A stretch of 64,000 bases of DNA from Lytechinus pictus (taxonomy: Eukaryota; Echinodermata; Echinoidea; Temnopleuroida; Toxopneustidae), in NCBI RefSeq assembly GCF_037042905.1, contig NC_087261.1:11422217-11486216 (forward strand), written 5' to 3'. The notes under the pieces were generated by a model. That model was given only the letters and a program-made list of their open reading frames with translations. It had not been told where the DNA came from and searched no databases. This document shows positions 10,710-29,829 of the stretch, piece after piece; position 1 is the stretch's first letter; the number at the start of each line of letters is the position of its first letter. The translations under genes and the position numbers were made by a program.

Positions 10710-12449
10710 GTACTGTACATGTATAATCAAAAAGTGAAATAAGAATGTAAATCTACAGAAGCTTAGAATTAAATTTAGCTCAATGCTCCTTGGAAGTTGA
10801 CATGTTTAGTAATAAGATGATGATAACGACAACAATAATAATAGTAGTAGTAATGATAATGATAGTAATAATATTTATTAGTAGTAGGAGTAGTAGTAGT
10901 AGTATTAGTAGTAGTAGTAGTATAGTAGTATCATTATTATGATAAAAAGAAAAATAAGAATAATAACAAAAACAATAAAAATAATTAGTTATGCGCACAT
11001 ATCCACTCCATGGAATGCTCAAGGCACCTGACAACTCAACATTTAAATTCAACATAATGAACAGAAAAGTAGAAGAAAAACATTGAATGTACATATGTGT
11101 GATGGACGGTTCCATGACATTTGCTCTGGCGACAATTGCTCCAATGGAAAATCTGCACGTTGAAGCCGAACGAAACCTAACCTCCAAAACTAATCAACCC
11201 TAATTTGAATCTTTACATTATTCTGAACCCTAGACTCTATTACAATCCTAACTCTATAACCTTACATGTATGCCCTCTGAGATATAATACAGGAGCAAAT
11301 GTCGCAGGAGCATATGTTGTGTCACTGTGATGGACGACATGCCTAAGAAATATTTGAACATGTAGTTGTCTGTGAACAGATAGACCTGAAGCATTTAGTG
11401 GACAATAAGATTAAAAGTCTGATGGATGAAACTGATTTGAATAGAAAATACAGGAATGCTTCTTGGCTTTTTACTCCTGCAAGAATTGGATTTGTGTTGT
11501 TTATCATAACAGCTGATAATTTATCTTCGTAACGTTGAGGATAGAACCACCTTAACTTTGTATGATGTATAATGTATTATAAATTCATTGTAGCGTCCCG
11601 GCCACTTATTTTATTGATAAAGATGAGCATTTTAAAAAGATAGTTCAAGGTAAACTCTGATGCGAAGGTATGTCATCATTCTGCTAATACAGCCAATGAT
11701 GCATTTCATCTCCATGACTTACAACGTGCGTATGACTGGCATTTTTTTTTGCAGGAAAAATGATGGTTGATTTCTCAGATGTCGTCGATGACCTAGAGGT
11801 TTGGGAGCATGGGAAGGGTGTCGTTCTTCATGGCAGTGAGGAGTGCGACCATTTCTGCAGCGGTGGCGACGTGTCTGTTTTGAGTGGCTTGGATAAACCT
11901 GAAGCAGGGGGAATGATGTGTCTCTTCATGCAGAACACCCTCAGCAGGCTGCAGCGTCTTCCTATGATCAGCGTCGCTCATGTCCACGGGCAAGCAATAG
12001 GGGGCGGGGCCGAGCTCTTGACCGCATGCGACTTCCGCCTTTGGACGGAATCCACGGAACTCCAGTTCAAGCAGGCCAAGTTGGGACTTTCCCCTGGATG
12101 GGGCGGCGGTGCACGGCTAGTTGGCATTGTTGGACCACAGAGGGCGCTACAGCTTCTTGCAGGATGTCAGAAGGTAACAGCCTCTGAAGCACTTGAGTTT
12201 GGGCTCGCTACTGAAGTCTTGCCAAGAAGTGGTGACAGTGTACAAGATGCTGCAGAGTGGCTCTGTCAGTACACACAGCTGTCTGCAGACATCCTCAGTG
12301 GTATCAAGGAACTTGTACTTGCAGCCACCCATCTTCCTCTGGACAAAGCATTAAAAGTGGAGCGTGAAATCTTCACCAGTCGCTGGTGGAGTTCCGAGCA
12401 TGAGGAAGGATTTAAGAAGGTTCTAGATAAATTACAACGGGGAAAGTAG
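10409..12449 (+). CDS. ECHDC1: Ethylmalonyl-CoA decarboxylase, whole gene model (2 coding exons)
   Basis: Join 10409-10709 and 11755-12449, 331 residues. The product belongs to the crotonase (enoyl-CoA hydratase/isomerase) superfamily and matches animal ECHDC1, which decarboxylates ethylmalonyl-CoA, a by-product of acetyl-CoA carboxylase acting on butyryl-CoA: a metabolite-repair enzyme. Visible crotonase marks are LNNPSKGNALSG near residues 90-101, FCSGGD at 134-139 and the oxyanion-hole glycine run GQAIGGGAELLTACDFRL starting near 179. SPGWGG follows, as in the vertebrate protein. The exon junction (G split as G|GA) is in phase. The first ATG gives an Arg-rich, acid-poor start (MRSLVRLSFPLVRHY) resembling a mitochondrial presequence, although the mammalian enzyme is mainly reported as cytosolic. 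Length is close to the vertebrate protein. A non-coding 5' exon may exist but was not identified. Confidence 0.93.
10780..10995. repeat. Trinucleotide-rich simple repeat in ECHDC1 intron
   Basis: Runs of AAT/AGT/GAT triplets. The hydrophobic minus-strand reading here is only a translation of this simple sequence. Confidence 0.8.
11108..11325 (+). mobile_element. MITE-like element in ECHDC1 intron
   Basis: Begins GGTTCCATGACATTTGCTC and ends near GCAGGAGCATATGTTGTGTC. A related copy lies inverted at 27101-27323 in a TDH intron. Both contain imperfect GGAGCAAATG-type terminal motifs and an inner stretch resembling CCCTAACTCTA. Superfamily not assigned. Confidence 0.6.
11755..12449 (+). CDS. 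ECHDC1: ECHDC1 coding exon 2 (terminal)
   Basis: Acceptor TTTTTTTTTTGCAG|GAAAAATG has a strong pyrimidine tract. The exon encodes the remaining crotonase fold including the CoA-binding and oxyanion segments and the C-terminal helix region (FTSRWWSSEHEEGFKKVLDK), ending at TAG. Confidence 0.93.
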
Positions 12450-14030
12450 CACCTGTCGGCACTATAACAATGCATGAGGACACCCAGAAATGAGTTTCAT
12501 TTGTGATGTTATTTCTTTGAGTTTGTTGCTTTCTAACTTTATATTCTGTTCTGCAGCATCATCTCAACATCATTTTCAATACTTGCAGTGTACATGTAAG
12601 TATTTGAGGGAATTGAATGACCATTAAATTAAACATTGTAGTATTTTGTGTAATATTGAATGGTTTTGCTGTTGAGTCCCTCATAAATGGTCTGTATGTT
12701 CCACTCTTTACTTGAAATGGGTAATAGGAATGTAAATGGCTGATCCCCATTAAAGATGCATTATATCTTGTAATATTACAGGTACTTCCAGAGCATTTCA
12801 ATAAGCTTGGTATCAGCAAATTATTACTCATTCATTTTATATGAAAGCTCAGGGCATGATCGCCCTTAAATGTTTACCTTGCCATATCAAGGTTTGAATA
12901 ATGTAGGACCACCAGGGACATGGTCTTGGATGCCCTACTATTCATTAGCATCAATGTCCCTTTCTTTGGTCTTTGATATTTTTCCACATTTATGCTGCAT
13001 TATAGAATGATGCCCTTTATTATCGTCTAGGAGTAGGAGCTCATCCCAATGTTGTTACCTTGGGATAAAGCCAAACGATGATGATGATGATGATAATGAT
13101 ATCAATAATCGCTGGATTTACATTTAGCACTTTTTGTCAGAAGATACAAAGCGCAACTATTATTACCCTGCCTTATAATAGCTTCAGCTATTGATTTATC
13201 AGCTGCAAATCACATTATTGAAAGCTCAAGCTTCATGTTAAATGGGTCAACATTGGTGCTGTGTTAAAGTAGAAAATTTGGCCCAACACCAAAAGGTCAA
13301 CAAAACTTGCAGTCCCCCAAGTCTTGTGCATTCTGAAATCTTGTATAAAGTGAGCCGTGTGTGGTCTCTCAAAAATCTGTGCCAGAATTATGAAAAGCCA
13401 AACATGCCATTGAACTCTGATATAATTTGAGTTGTGGTCTTCTTAAAATCTTTGCGAGAAGTATGAAAATCTCATGCATCTTTAATCTTTGAACTTGGCA
13501 TCTCTGTGTGAGTGATATGTGCTTTACAATTACAGTACAAGCAGTGTTCATTATATTTATTTACATGTACATGTAGTACCGGTAGTTTTGAAAAACCTAA
13601 AACAAGGGATACCAGTATTTGTTTGTTTTTTAAACAAGGTTTGCTATTTATTTCTCCTCTCTAAGTTATGGTATACATTTGTGGCTAATTTTACAGATGA
13701 CAAGTGCTGAATTAAGTAAGATGTTTCTTGAATTATGCTACACTTTAAGGCATATACATGTACTGTAGGAAAGGATATATGTGTACATGTGATGTACAAT
13801 GTAGCCAGGGTGTTGGTTGACAAAATCAGTCAATGCACATTGTTCCCTGTGCATTATGGTGTTGGCAAGTTTCAGCATACAGGGGTTTCAGTCTAAATTA
13901 CATCAATCTATCAATGTCAAAATTTACTAGATTATTATTTATATATTTGCTGACAATCAACCTTGATTTAGAAGCCCTTGTCTTTGAATTATTGCTCACT
14001 GACATTGGCCAAGTTTAGCTTTCATGTTTT
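12450..14030. other. ECHDC1 3' UTR and intergenic DNA
   Basis: No gene recognised. ATTAAA at 12623-12628 is a possible variant poly(A) signal for ECHDC1. A short GAT microsatellite lies at about 13077-13105. Confidence 0.4.
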
Positions 14031-14039
14031 ATTTTGTTT

Positions 14040-14770
14040 GATGTACCTCATTCCTAGATTCTAATCACTGATTGGTCAAAAGTGCACCATTGTCTCAGAG
14101 TTTGACTTGCTTTCAGTTTATGCTATCAAACCTTAAAACAGAATGCAAAATCGCTGAGGGGGCGGGGCCAGGATTTGTGTTGCTATACGCACCCAGCTAG
14201 CTGGCTCGAGAAGGTCTGCTGGCTGCTGCAGCTGCTCGCGCTTGGTCATGTACATGTACGTACGCGCAGCTACCGGCACACTGGGCCGCTGGCCATGCCT
14301 CTACTGGTTGACCAGCAGCAGTGCAGCTCATTTAAAATAACAAAGTGATTTAGCGAAATCAACTTAGATTAGGAGATACACTAAATTGTCCTAAAATAGA
14401 TATTACATGTATATACCTCGTACCAGGATTGTTATCTTTGATTGGTCAAAACTGCATCATGTGACGTGGTACTATTCTGTCTATCATCGTCTCAGGGGTT
14501 TGACTTACTGTACATTTCTTCAAACCCTCTGATAGTACTCGTAACCCCTGAGGGCGGGGCCACAGAGTTGTGTTTCTACGCACGCATCTAGCTGGCTCAA
14601 GCTCAATGACTGCGCTGCTGCTGCTCGGTCATGAACATGGATGCGCAGCCATTGCCCGCTGGCTGGCCAACTGGATTTATCGGTTGTCCTGGCCAGCGTG
14701 CAGCAGAGCAGCCCTTGGAGTGCAGCTTGTTTAAATTTAGCAAATCAAATTGAGATTAGAGTTACTCTAA
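14040..14770 (+). repeat. Two-copy tandem duplication with GC-rich cores
   Basis: Two diverged copies (about 14040-14400 and 14405-14770) share GATTGGTCAAAA, GAGGG..GCGGGGCCA, a CAGCTAGCTGGCTC-type block, the run of CTGCTGCTGCT-like sequence and an AAATCAA..TTAGATTAGAG end. CCAAT-like and GC-box-like motifs occur in both. Confidence 0.7.
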
Positions 14771-14860
14771 ACTAGTGGTCCTGAAACTTAATCGATTGGG
14801 ATAAAGTTACATGATTATCGATGAGGTTTATAAAACAAATATGGACTGCTCTGTATTCAG

Positions 14861-14990
14861 ATGACAGTGAAAATCATCACTCCCTCGGTGCTTTTCATTC
14901 CAGCCCTTCTATCACCCCTCGGCCAAGGCCTCGGGGTGATAGAAAGGCGGGTATGAAAAGCACCTCGGGAATGATGATTCACACAGTCAT
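14861..14990. repeat. Near-perfect 130-bp palindrome
   Basis: Left arm GGTGCTTTTCAT and TTCTATCACCCCTCGG; right arm CCTCGGGGTGATAGAA and ATGAAAAGCACC. Outer arms ATGACAGTGAAAATCATCA and GATGATTCACACAGTCAT. Centre near 14926. Confidence 0.85.
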
Positions 14991-15599
14991 CCTCATGTCC
15001 AGTCAATATTTGTATACCGGTAACCTCTGGGTCTAGAGTTATGCGATTGAAGATGTGCCCTGTAAAATGAATATTGAAATCTACAATTTCTATAAATGTA
15101 GTGCTACATGTGCATGAACATGTGTTTTCCTTTATATGCTGTGTATCGTTTCATTTTCAAATACTAATCTTGATGTTATTAATCACTTGTGACTATCATT
15201 GTAAATAGTGATAATTTTATGGATATAGAATGATCTGAAATAATTCTTCACCTGAGGAAACACAATGCATGAATTGCTGCATGATTTATTATATCAAAGA
15301 ATTGAAGAGCAGTGATCAATTAAATGTTATAAGAATATGATTTTAGACGTGAAAATATATTGAAATACTATAAAAATGAACTGATTCTATTTGCATTATT
15401 TGTGTTGACTTTAATCTGGCTTTGTCTGACTCTCCTTCATTTATGCTCACTTGAATCTGCTCTCTCCCTATTTCATTTTTTCTAGCTTTCTTTATACTAT
15501 AGTATCTTTCTCTCATACACTCTTTCTCTCCCTTTCTCCTCTCTCTATTGTGTACAAACGGGACGTATTATGGTATCCACTCGTTGTCATGGAACTTTT

Positions 15600-16425
15600 G
15601 TCCGCCGTCAACTTTTCCTTGTAAACGCGATAACTTCAGTTTAACTTAACCTAGGCTCATATAATTTTGTGTGTATGATACTAGCATGGATCCCAGGAAG
15701 CCTATTGATTTTTAGGTCAAAAGGTCAAGGTCACAGTGACATATTTTCATCTTGCCCTTCTGCAGTCCTTGTAAACACGATAACTTCAGTTTAACTTAAC
15801 CTAGGCTCATAATTTGGCGTGTATGTATCTAGCATGGATCCCAGGAAGCCTATTGATTTTAAGGTCAAAAGGTCAACAAGATCACAGTGACATGTTTTCA
15901 TCTTACCCTTCTGAAGTCCTTGTAATCACGATAACTTCAGTTTAAATTAACCTAGGCTCATTATTTTGTGTGTATGATACTAGCATGGATCCCAGGAAGC
16001 CTATTGATTTTGAGGTCAAAAGGTCAAGGTCACACTGACATGTTTTCATCTTACCCTGCTGCAGTCCTTGTAAACACAATAAATTTAGTTTATCTTATCC
16101 TAGGATCATATAATTTGGTGTGTATGATACTAGCATGGATCCCAGGAAGCCTATTGATTTTGAGGTCCAAAGGTCAAGATCACAGTGACATATTTTCATC
16201 TTACCCTTCTGAAGTCCTTGTTAACGTGATAACTTTAGTTGAACTTAACCTAGGCTCATATAATTTGGTGTGTATTATACTAACATAGATCCTAGCAATT
16301 CTATTGGTTTTGAGGTCAGAAGGTCAAAGGTGAAGTTGCCATCTTCCACTTTTCTTGCTTGACCAATATCTCCATTTACCACGTTACAGACGGGCGTATT
16401 ATGTGCTCGCCTTAGCGACACTCTT
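15600..16425 (+). repeat. Tandem array, five ~149-bp units
   Basis: Units start near GATAACTTCAGTTTAAC at about 15630, 15779, 15929, 16078 (degenerate) and 16228. Each has CCTAGGCTCATATAATTT, AGCATGGATCCCAGGAAGC and AGGTCAAAAGGTCAAGGTCA. Flanked by ACGGGACGTATTATGG (15559) and ACGGGCGTATTATGTG (16390). Confidence 0.85.
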
Positions 16426-16429
16426 GTTA

Positions 16430-19400
16430 ACTAGTATAATTCCATGCAACATGAAAGATTTAAATTCGTTTTGAATAAAAATTATAAAAAAACACTCATG
16501 AATATGCATTGACCATTTTCTCCCATTTAATGCAATTTTCATCTATATAGTATATAACAATTAAAACAAACCAGCGCCCATTATCTAAAACCCTGCATAG
16601 TTAATAATCATATTTTATCCACATCTTGCTGTTGAAGAAAATCTTAACATTTCAAGATTGAAAGAAAATGGGGTAAAGTCCACTACATAATTAGAGCTAT
16701 AAAACAGTGGTATGCATGAACATAAAGTATAAAAGCTTTAACAAGATGCCCTGATTCTGCAAATATGTGTATTTCTAAATGAGTTGTGAAAAATTCATGC
16801 TCACATTAGAACCAAAATGGATTTGTTGGTATACAAGTTGAATCCAGTATTTCACAGGAGCAAATAATACAATGAATAATTTATTCAGTCCCAATATGGA
16901 TATATTCTGTATGTCATCTAGGGTAAAGTTCAGCCACACATTTTGATTTTAACATAAACAAGGAAATGACAAAAACATACAGATGAAGGTTTTACAAAAA
17001 ATCATCAGATAATCATCACAGATTTATAAAGGTTTTTTTTTCTTTCAATTTCTACCATAACATACTTGCCAATCTGAAAGAATTATCAGATTTAATAAGA
17101 TTTTTTTTTCAATTCAAAACAGTAAAATAAAAGCAGAGGTAAGATTTTCTTAAGTACTATATGTATTCCTCTTGTGAGCAATTGCCCCAAAAGAAGATTT
17201 TTACTTTGTTTCAGTAAGATTTTTCATTTGAAAAAAGTTGGAAGGTATGCAACACGTGTTGTGTTGGGTAAAAAAAAACACCAAAACAACCATAGTCTGC
17301 TGTATAAACTTGTGCAAAGGTACACTTGGCACATGTAGATCTGTAGACCTACATATAAAACAAATGCATATGGCTCCAGCGAAAGCAAGCCTCCCCCACC
17401 CCTTTCCCCTTCTCCAACTATCATAAAATATCTATATTACAAAAATAAAGAATTGTCAAAATAAACTTGCAATCAAATATCTCCTCACACGGCATGCATG
17501 GATTATGTACAATGCTGTAAATAGACGAATAAATTCAAATAATACAAACAGTCTCATGTCAAAATAAACGATATTCTGATTAAACCAACAAAAAGGCTGT
17601 ACATCTGTATATTAAAATTTTAAATTGAAATTTCAATTTAAAAATGTTCTTTTTTTCCATATAATATGTGATACCATATTACTCCAACCTGTTGTGATGC
17701 TGTTTGAGCAAGACAAAAAAAAACACTTATTGTCATGAATCGGTGGCAGAAATCTATGAAGCCCAGATATGCTCGATGTATAAATTAACTTTTGGAGGGG
17801 TACAGGAGCAGACAAAAAAATTGGGAAGGTTCCATATAATGTTGACTTGTTACTATTATTATCATTGTTGTTATCATCATCATCCCTATCAAGTATCTTG
17901 CATTTAAATAAATATAATTCCATTTTTATTTCTTCAGACAGGATATAAGCGACTAAATTCCATTTTTATTTCTTCAAACAGTATATAAGTGACATGATAC
18001 TATAAAAGTGCTCAGGCAATAAATAGGTTAATACCGGTATGTAAAACTTAAAGCACACACAAAACAATTGAAAACTGATGATCAAAATTGCTGATCAAAA
18101 ATGCTGATGAATAACTCTATTTTGCAACACAAAAGGCTTGAACAAAGTCCCAGTATTGTGAGAATTTTAATTAACTAAGTACTTGTTGATATCATAAGCA
18201 TCCATTTTCCTCACATAGATTTTAAAAAAAATAGTAGACAAACACTTATGTCACATACATGTACATAATATGTCAGGGCATATGTACATAATAAAATCAT
18301 TTTCACACTTACAGGCATATTTATCAAAAGATGTAAACCGCACACTCAATATTCAAAATTAAATGTAAAGTATCTACAGAACACAAACCAGGGTCCTGTT
18401 TCACAAAGACTTTGTACTATCAGCCAATCAAATTGACTAATTTCAGTAGCTTTAAACTGTTATTACAATCAAGTTTTATGAAACTGGCACCATGACCGTT
18501 CTGAAAATCAAATAATGCTGCTATTCTCTCAACTGCAATTATTACAAAAACTAAAATCACATTAATATATGAAATGAATACAAAATATAATATTTAATTA
18601 TTCAACAAAATAAAAGCAACATCAGCCTTTCTAGAATATGTGTGGAGTCTGTCAAATAAAGTTTTCTAAAGTGGCGTATCTAGAGTGCTATGGATAAGCG
18701 CTCTAAAGTTGTGCCCCTGAAATTAGACTCCTTCAAAACTTGATGCATATGGCTTGTTTTGGAGTTCATCATAACTTTATATTTTCCCCTCTTCTCGTTT
18801 TATATCTTTGTTGCCTCTATTTCCATTGTTATCATTATTACTTTTTTCATTTATTTATTTGTATTTATTTTTTTGTTGGGGGGTGCCCTCCCCAAACCGC
18901 TACGTGAGGCCCTGCACATATGCCCCCTTGTTTCCCACGTACGCCACTGATTATGCACTGTTTTTTTAAAGACCATTCCTAGAATGAAAAATGTTTTTAT
19001 TGAATAATTCGGTGTGATTTAGCATTTTGTTTGCACGAATATAATGAGAAACATGAATAAGCTTTATCATGAACACATTCATATACTTCCATGTATACGG
19101 ACATCATGTAAGAAAAACAATGATACAAAATAATAACTATAATACAAAAAGACATATTCAATACTACTCTCAAAAGAACACATGGTCTCAGCTGAACGTT
19201 AAGGAGTTTGTAAGCTGCGGAATAACAATACACATTCATAAAAAACAGCAATGAGAATAATAAGATATATTTTAGTAACACAGTGTATTCACAAATTACC
19301 TCAGAAGGGGCCTTTGCATATTTTCTTTTTTTTCCCAATTGATTACCACATCAACTCTAAAGTAACAAGTTACATTATTCAACTTTCACTACAAAGTAAA

Positions 19401-22155
19401 TCATCCCTGCTTTCTGTTGCAAGATGTTGACGCGTGACTAATTACAGGGGTGGGTGTCACAAAAAATTAAATGTGAATATTAATTGCATCTACATTCCCA
19501 TATATTAAACATCACTGTATTGATCAGATCGTACTCAGTAGATGCACATTACAGTGCATATATCAATAAACTAATGAATATCATGTGCACATTGGCACTT
19601 GAAACATGACTTTAGTCACAAACTTTTTTGTGAAACAGCCTCCTTGACATTTAATTAATTTCAAATCCTAAGCTTAACTTGCAAGCTTCTTGAAATACCT
19701 CCCTATATGTGCATAATTTCAAATTCCTTTTCATCTTCTTTCTGACAAAGCTTAAAAATACATGTACACTCTGAGATGTGCACGGAAAGGAGACAGTTCC
19801 ATGAAGGTTGCTTTCATAAAAGAACATGAATTCTTTGACAAATATTATCTTAGCCAATCAAAAGTCATGATTTCAGTAGCATATAACAGAAGTTTGTGGC
19901 ATGTTATTGATAACAAGTTAAATGAAACGGTGTCAGTAGTCTGGTGAATTAATGGATGAAGAATAAATAATCAATTTCAACTACATACAAGCACTCGTAG
20001 ATGATTATAAATATACACCATACTACTACAAAGTACTGGAAAGATGAAAATGATTAACAAAGCTATTTGCATCAACTGCTAGGTAAAAGACTCTTGTGTA
20101 TTTTTCTTTCAATTATTGAATACCCTGTGTCTGAATAAGTTAAGAATAAGTTAAATCTTAAAAAGATATAAATAAGATGAGATGGTGAAAATCTGATGCA
20201 TTTTAAAGGTATGCTAATGCTGAATAATTTAGAGCACATAAATATGAATGTGGATAAAGAGTTGGTATCGCAGAATCTAAAAATGGAGCTGATTACATAC
20301 ATGCTTGACATTTTTCAACTTGGAATTATCAAGAACAAATGCAATCTTCCATTCAGCTTCCATCTTTATTTTTTGTTATATTTTATCTTCTGTTCAATCT
20401 TGTGCCTGCTCTTGATGAGTACAAGTGCAACAATGTCAAGCATGAGATTTATTTAGCCCCATTTTAAGATAAATATAGTTTAAGATGGGATAAAGATTCT
20501 CATTTTGATTAACCAATTAAATGACAGATGAATCAAATCATTCCGGTAATCATTCTTCACAAAACTACAAATAATCCTTGGAAATGTATACACAAGCGCA
20601 TAATTATGTTTAATAACAGGAGATTAATCGGAGATTGTATAAACCTCGTAATTATTGAGCCCAATTATCTCCCAGCTATATCAAACTTTGTGAGCTAGAA
20701 ATTAAGTCATAACGTCGAAATAAAAATGAAAAGACCACTGTTGCTGACATATTGCAGATTGCACACACTAGAACAAAACAAAAAAAAAATCCTGCATAAA
20801 TAGAAGATATGAATACTTTCCCCACAGATGCAAACCTATGAAAACAAACTATGCAAACAAGAAACAAGGTGTACCTGTAAAACATGTCTACAATTCAAAC
20901 AAAACAAATTGGTGGTATCAATTATAAATGTTGAATACTGTATCAACAAAAACAATCAGGTGCATTTTAAACTCAAAAGGAGTTGGAACAGAATTTTTCA
21001 ATATTGCTATCCAGGTATTCCTAAAATTCTGTGCCAAATGATTCCATGAAATGAATAGAAATACCTGTAAGCATGACATATCTACAGACACTGTATTTTT
21101 TAATAAATAATTGTACACTTGACCACCAACTGACAATTTTCAGCATTCTCCGTTTTCAGCCTAGATTACATATTTCAATACATTGCTCTACGTAAACTAT
21201 ATTATAACTTACTAGATCTATCTATGACAATATATACAGCATTGATTTCAAAGACTTTCCATTGAAATCATTTCTTACAGCTACCAAAATCTAGACCATA
21301 GTGCGGTCGTGGCATCTCTTTAGTAATCATGTCATCACCAACTGTCCGAAGAGGCCAAGATTGATGAGTCAATTTTCAATAATTTGTTTAAATAATTGAA
21401 CTAGACTGTTAATTGTCGATAATCACACAAAATTTCAGAGGCCTTAAGATCCTCCTTCAATCCCTTAGATATTGAACTATCATGATAAATTGAATTCACT
21501 CACAATCATATTATAGCTACAAAATATAAGTTTAATTTATTGTATTTGTTTTGTCTAAAACAATCTGTCTGCTGAAACTCTCCAAGGACTGGGGGCCGTT
21601 TCATAAAGCTGTTCATAAGATTAAGAGTGACTTTAAGAACGACTGGTGATCCTTTCTTGTGGTAAATCATATTCACCATTAAATGTTCATTGCTGATTAT
21701 TTAGCGCGTAAGATAGGTTCACCAGTCATTCTTAAAGCCGCTCTTAACTTACAAACAGCTTTCTAAAACATCCACCTGGTCTTGACACCACTGACGGTAG
21801 ATGAACTATAATTCTGATTACACCTATTCACCCTGTTAAATATTATATTACAATATTCTGTACAGAAGTGTATAAAAAGAAAGAGCAATAAGTGCACAAC
21901 TTTCATTTCTCCTTTGATTTCTACCATGTAAAAATATACTTCTTCATATTATTCACATATGACGAACTCCTCGATCTTCTGCACATACATGTACTTGATT
22001 TCCACTGCGGCAGTCATCATAGTCATTACATTAGTGGCAAGTCCCAGTTGCTTTGTATTAAACGATGAAAAGTCATTATATATCTGCAAAACTTTTTAAA
22101 ATACTTTATGCAGAAGACTTCTCACCAAAGAAGTGAATAAATATTTCAATTTAAA
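16430..22155. other. AT-rich region without recognised gene; possible long TDH 3' UTR
   Basis: No protein similarity seen. MITE-like fragments occur at 18393-18490 and 21592-21782. A minus-strand AATAAA (complement of 16880-16885) is one possible distal end for TDH transcripts. This is a guess from the low repeat content; several nearer signals also exist. Confidence 0.3.
21592..21782 (+). mobile_element. Short MITE (GGGCCGTTTCATAAAGCTG type)
   Basis: Imperfect inverted ends: left GCTGTTCATAAGATTAAGAG, right CTCTTAACTTACAAACAGC. The inner arms ACTGGTGA and TCACCAGT also pair. A half-copy (TTACGAACAGCTTTAAGAAA) lies at about 23025-23100 in a TDH intron. Confidence 0.6.
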
Positions 22156-29772
<7,617 letters not shown>

Positions 29773-29829
29773 CCTGTCTGCAGATTGATATCTAGGAAGA
29801 GATTCAGTCAATATATTTTTTTTCAATTA

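Noticed and set aside
10780-11187. 135-codon Ile/Leu-rich frame
   Set aside because: Simple trinucleotide repeat read in a hydrophobic frame.
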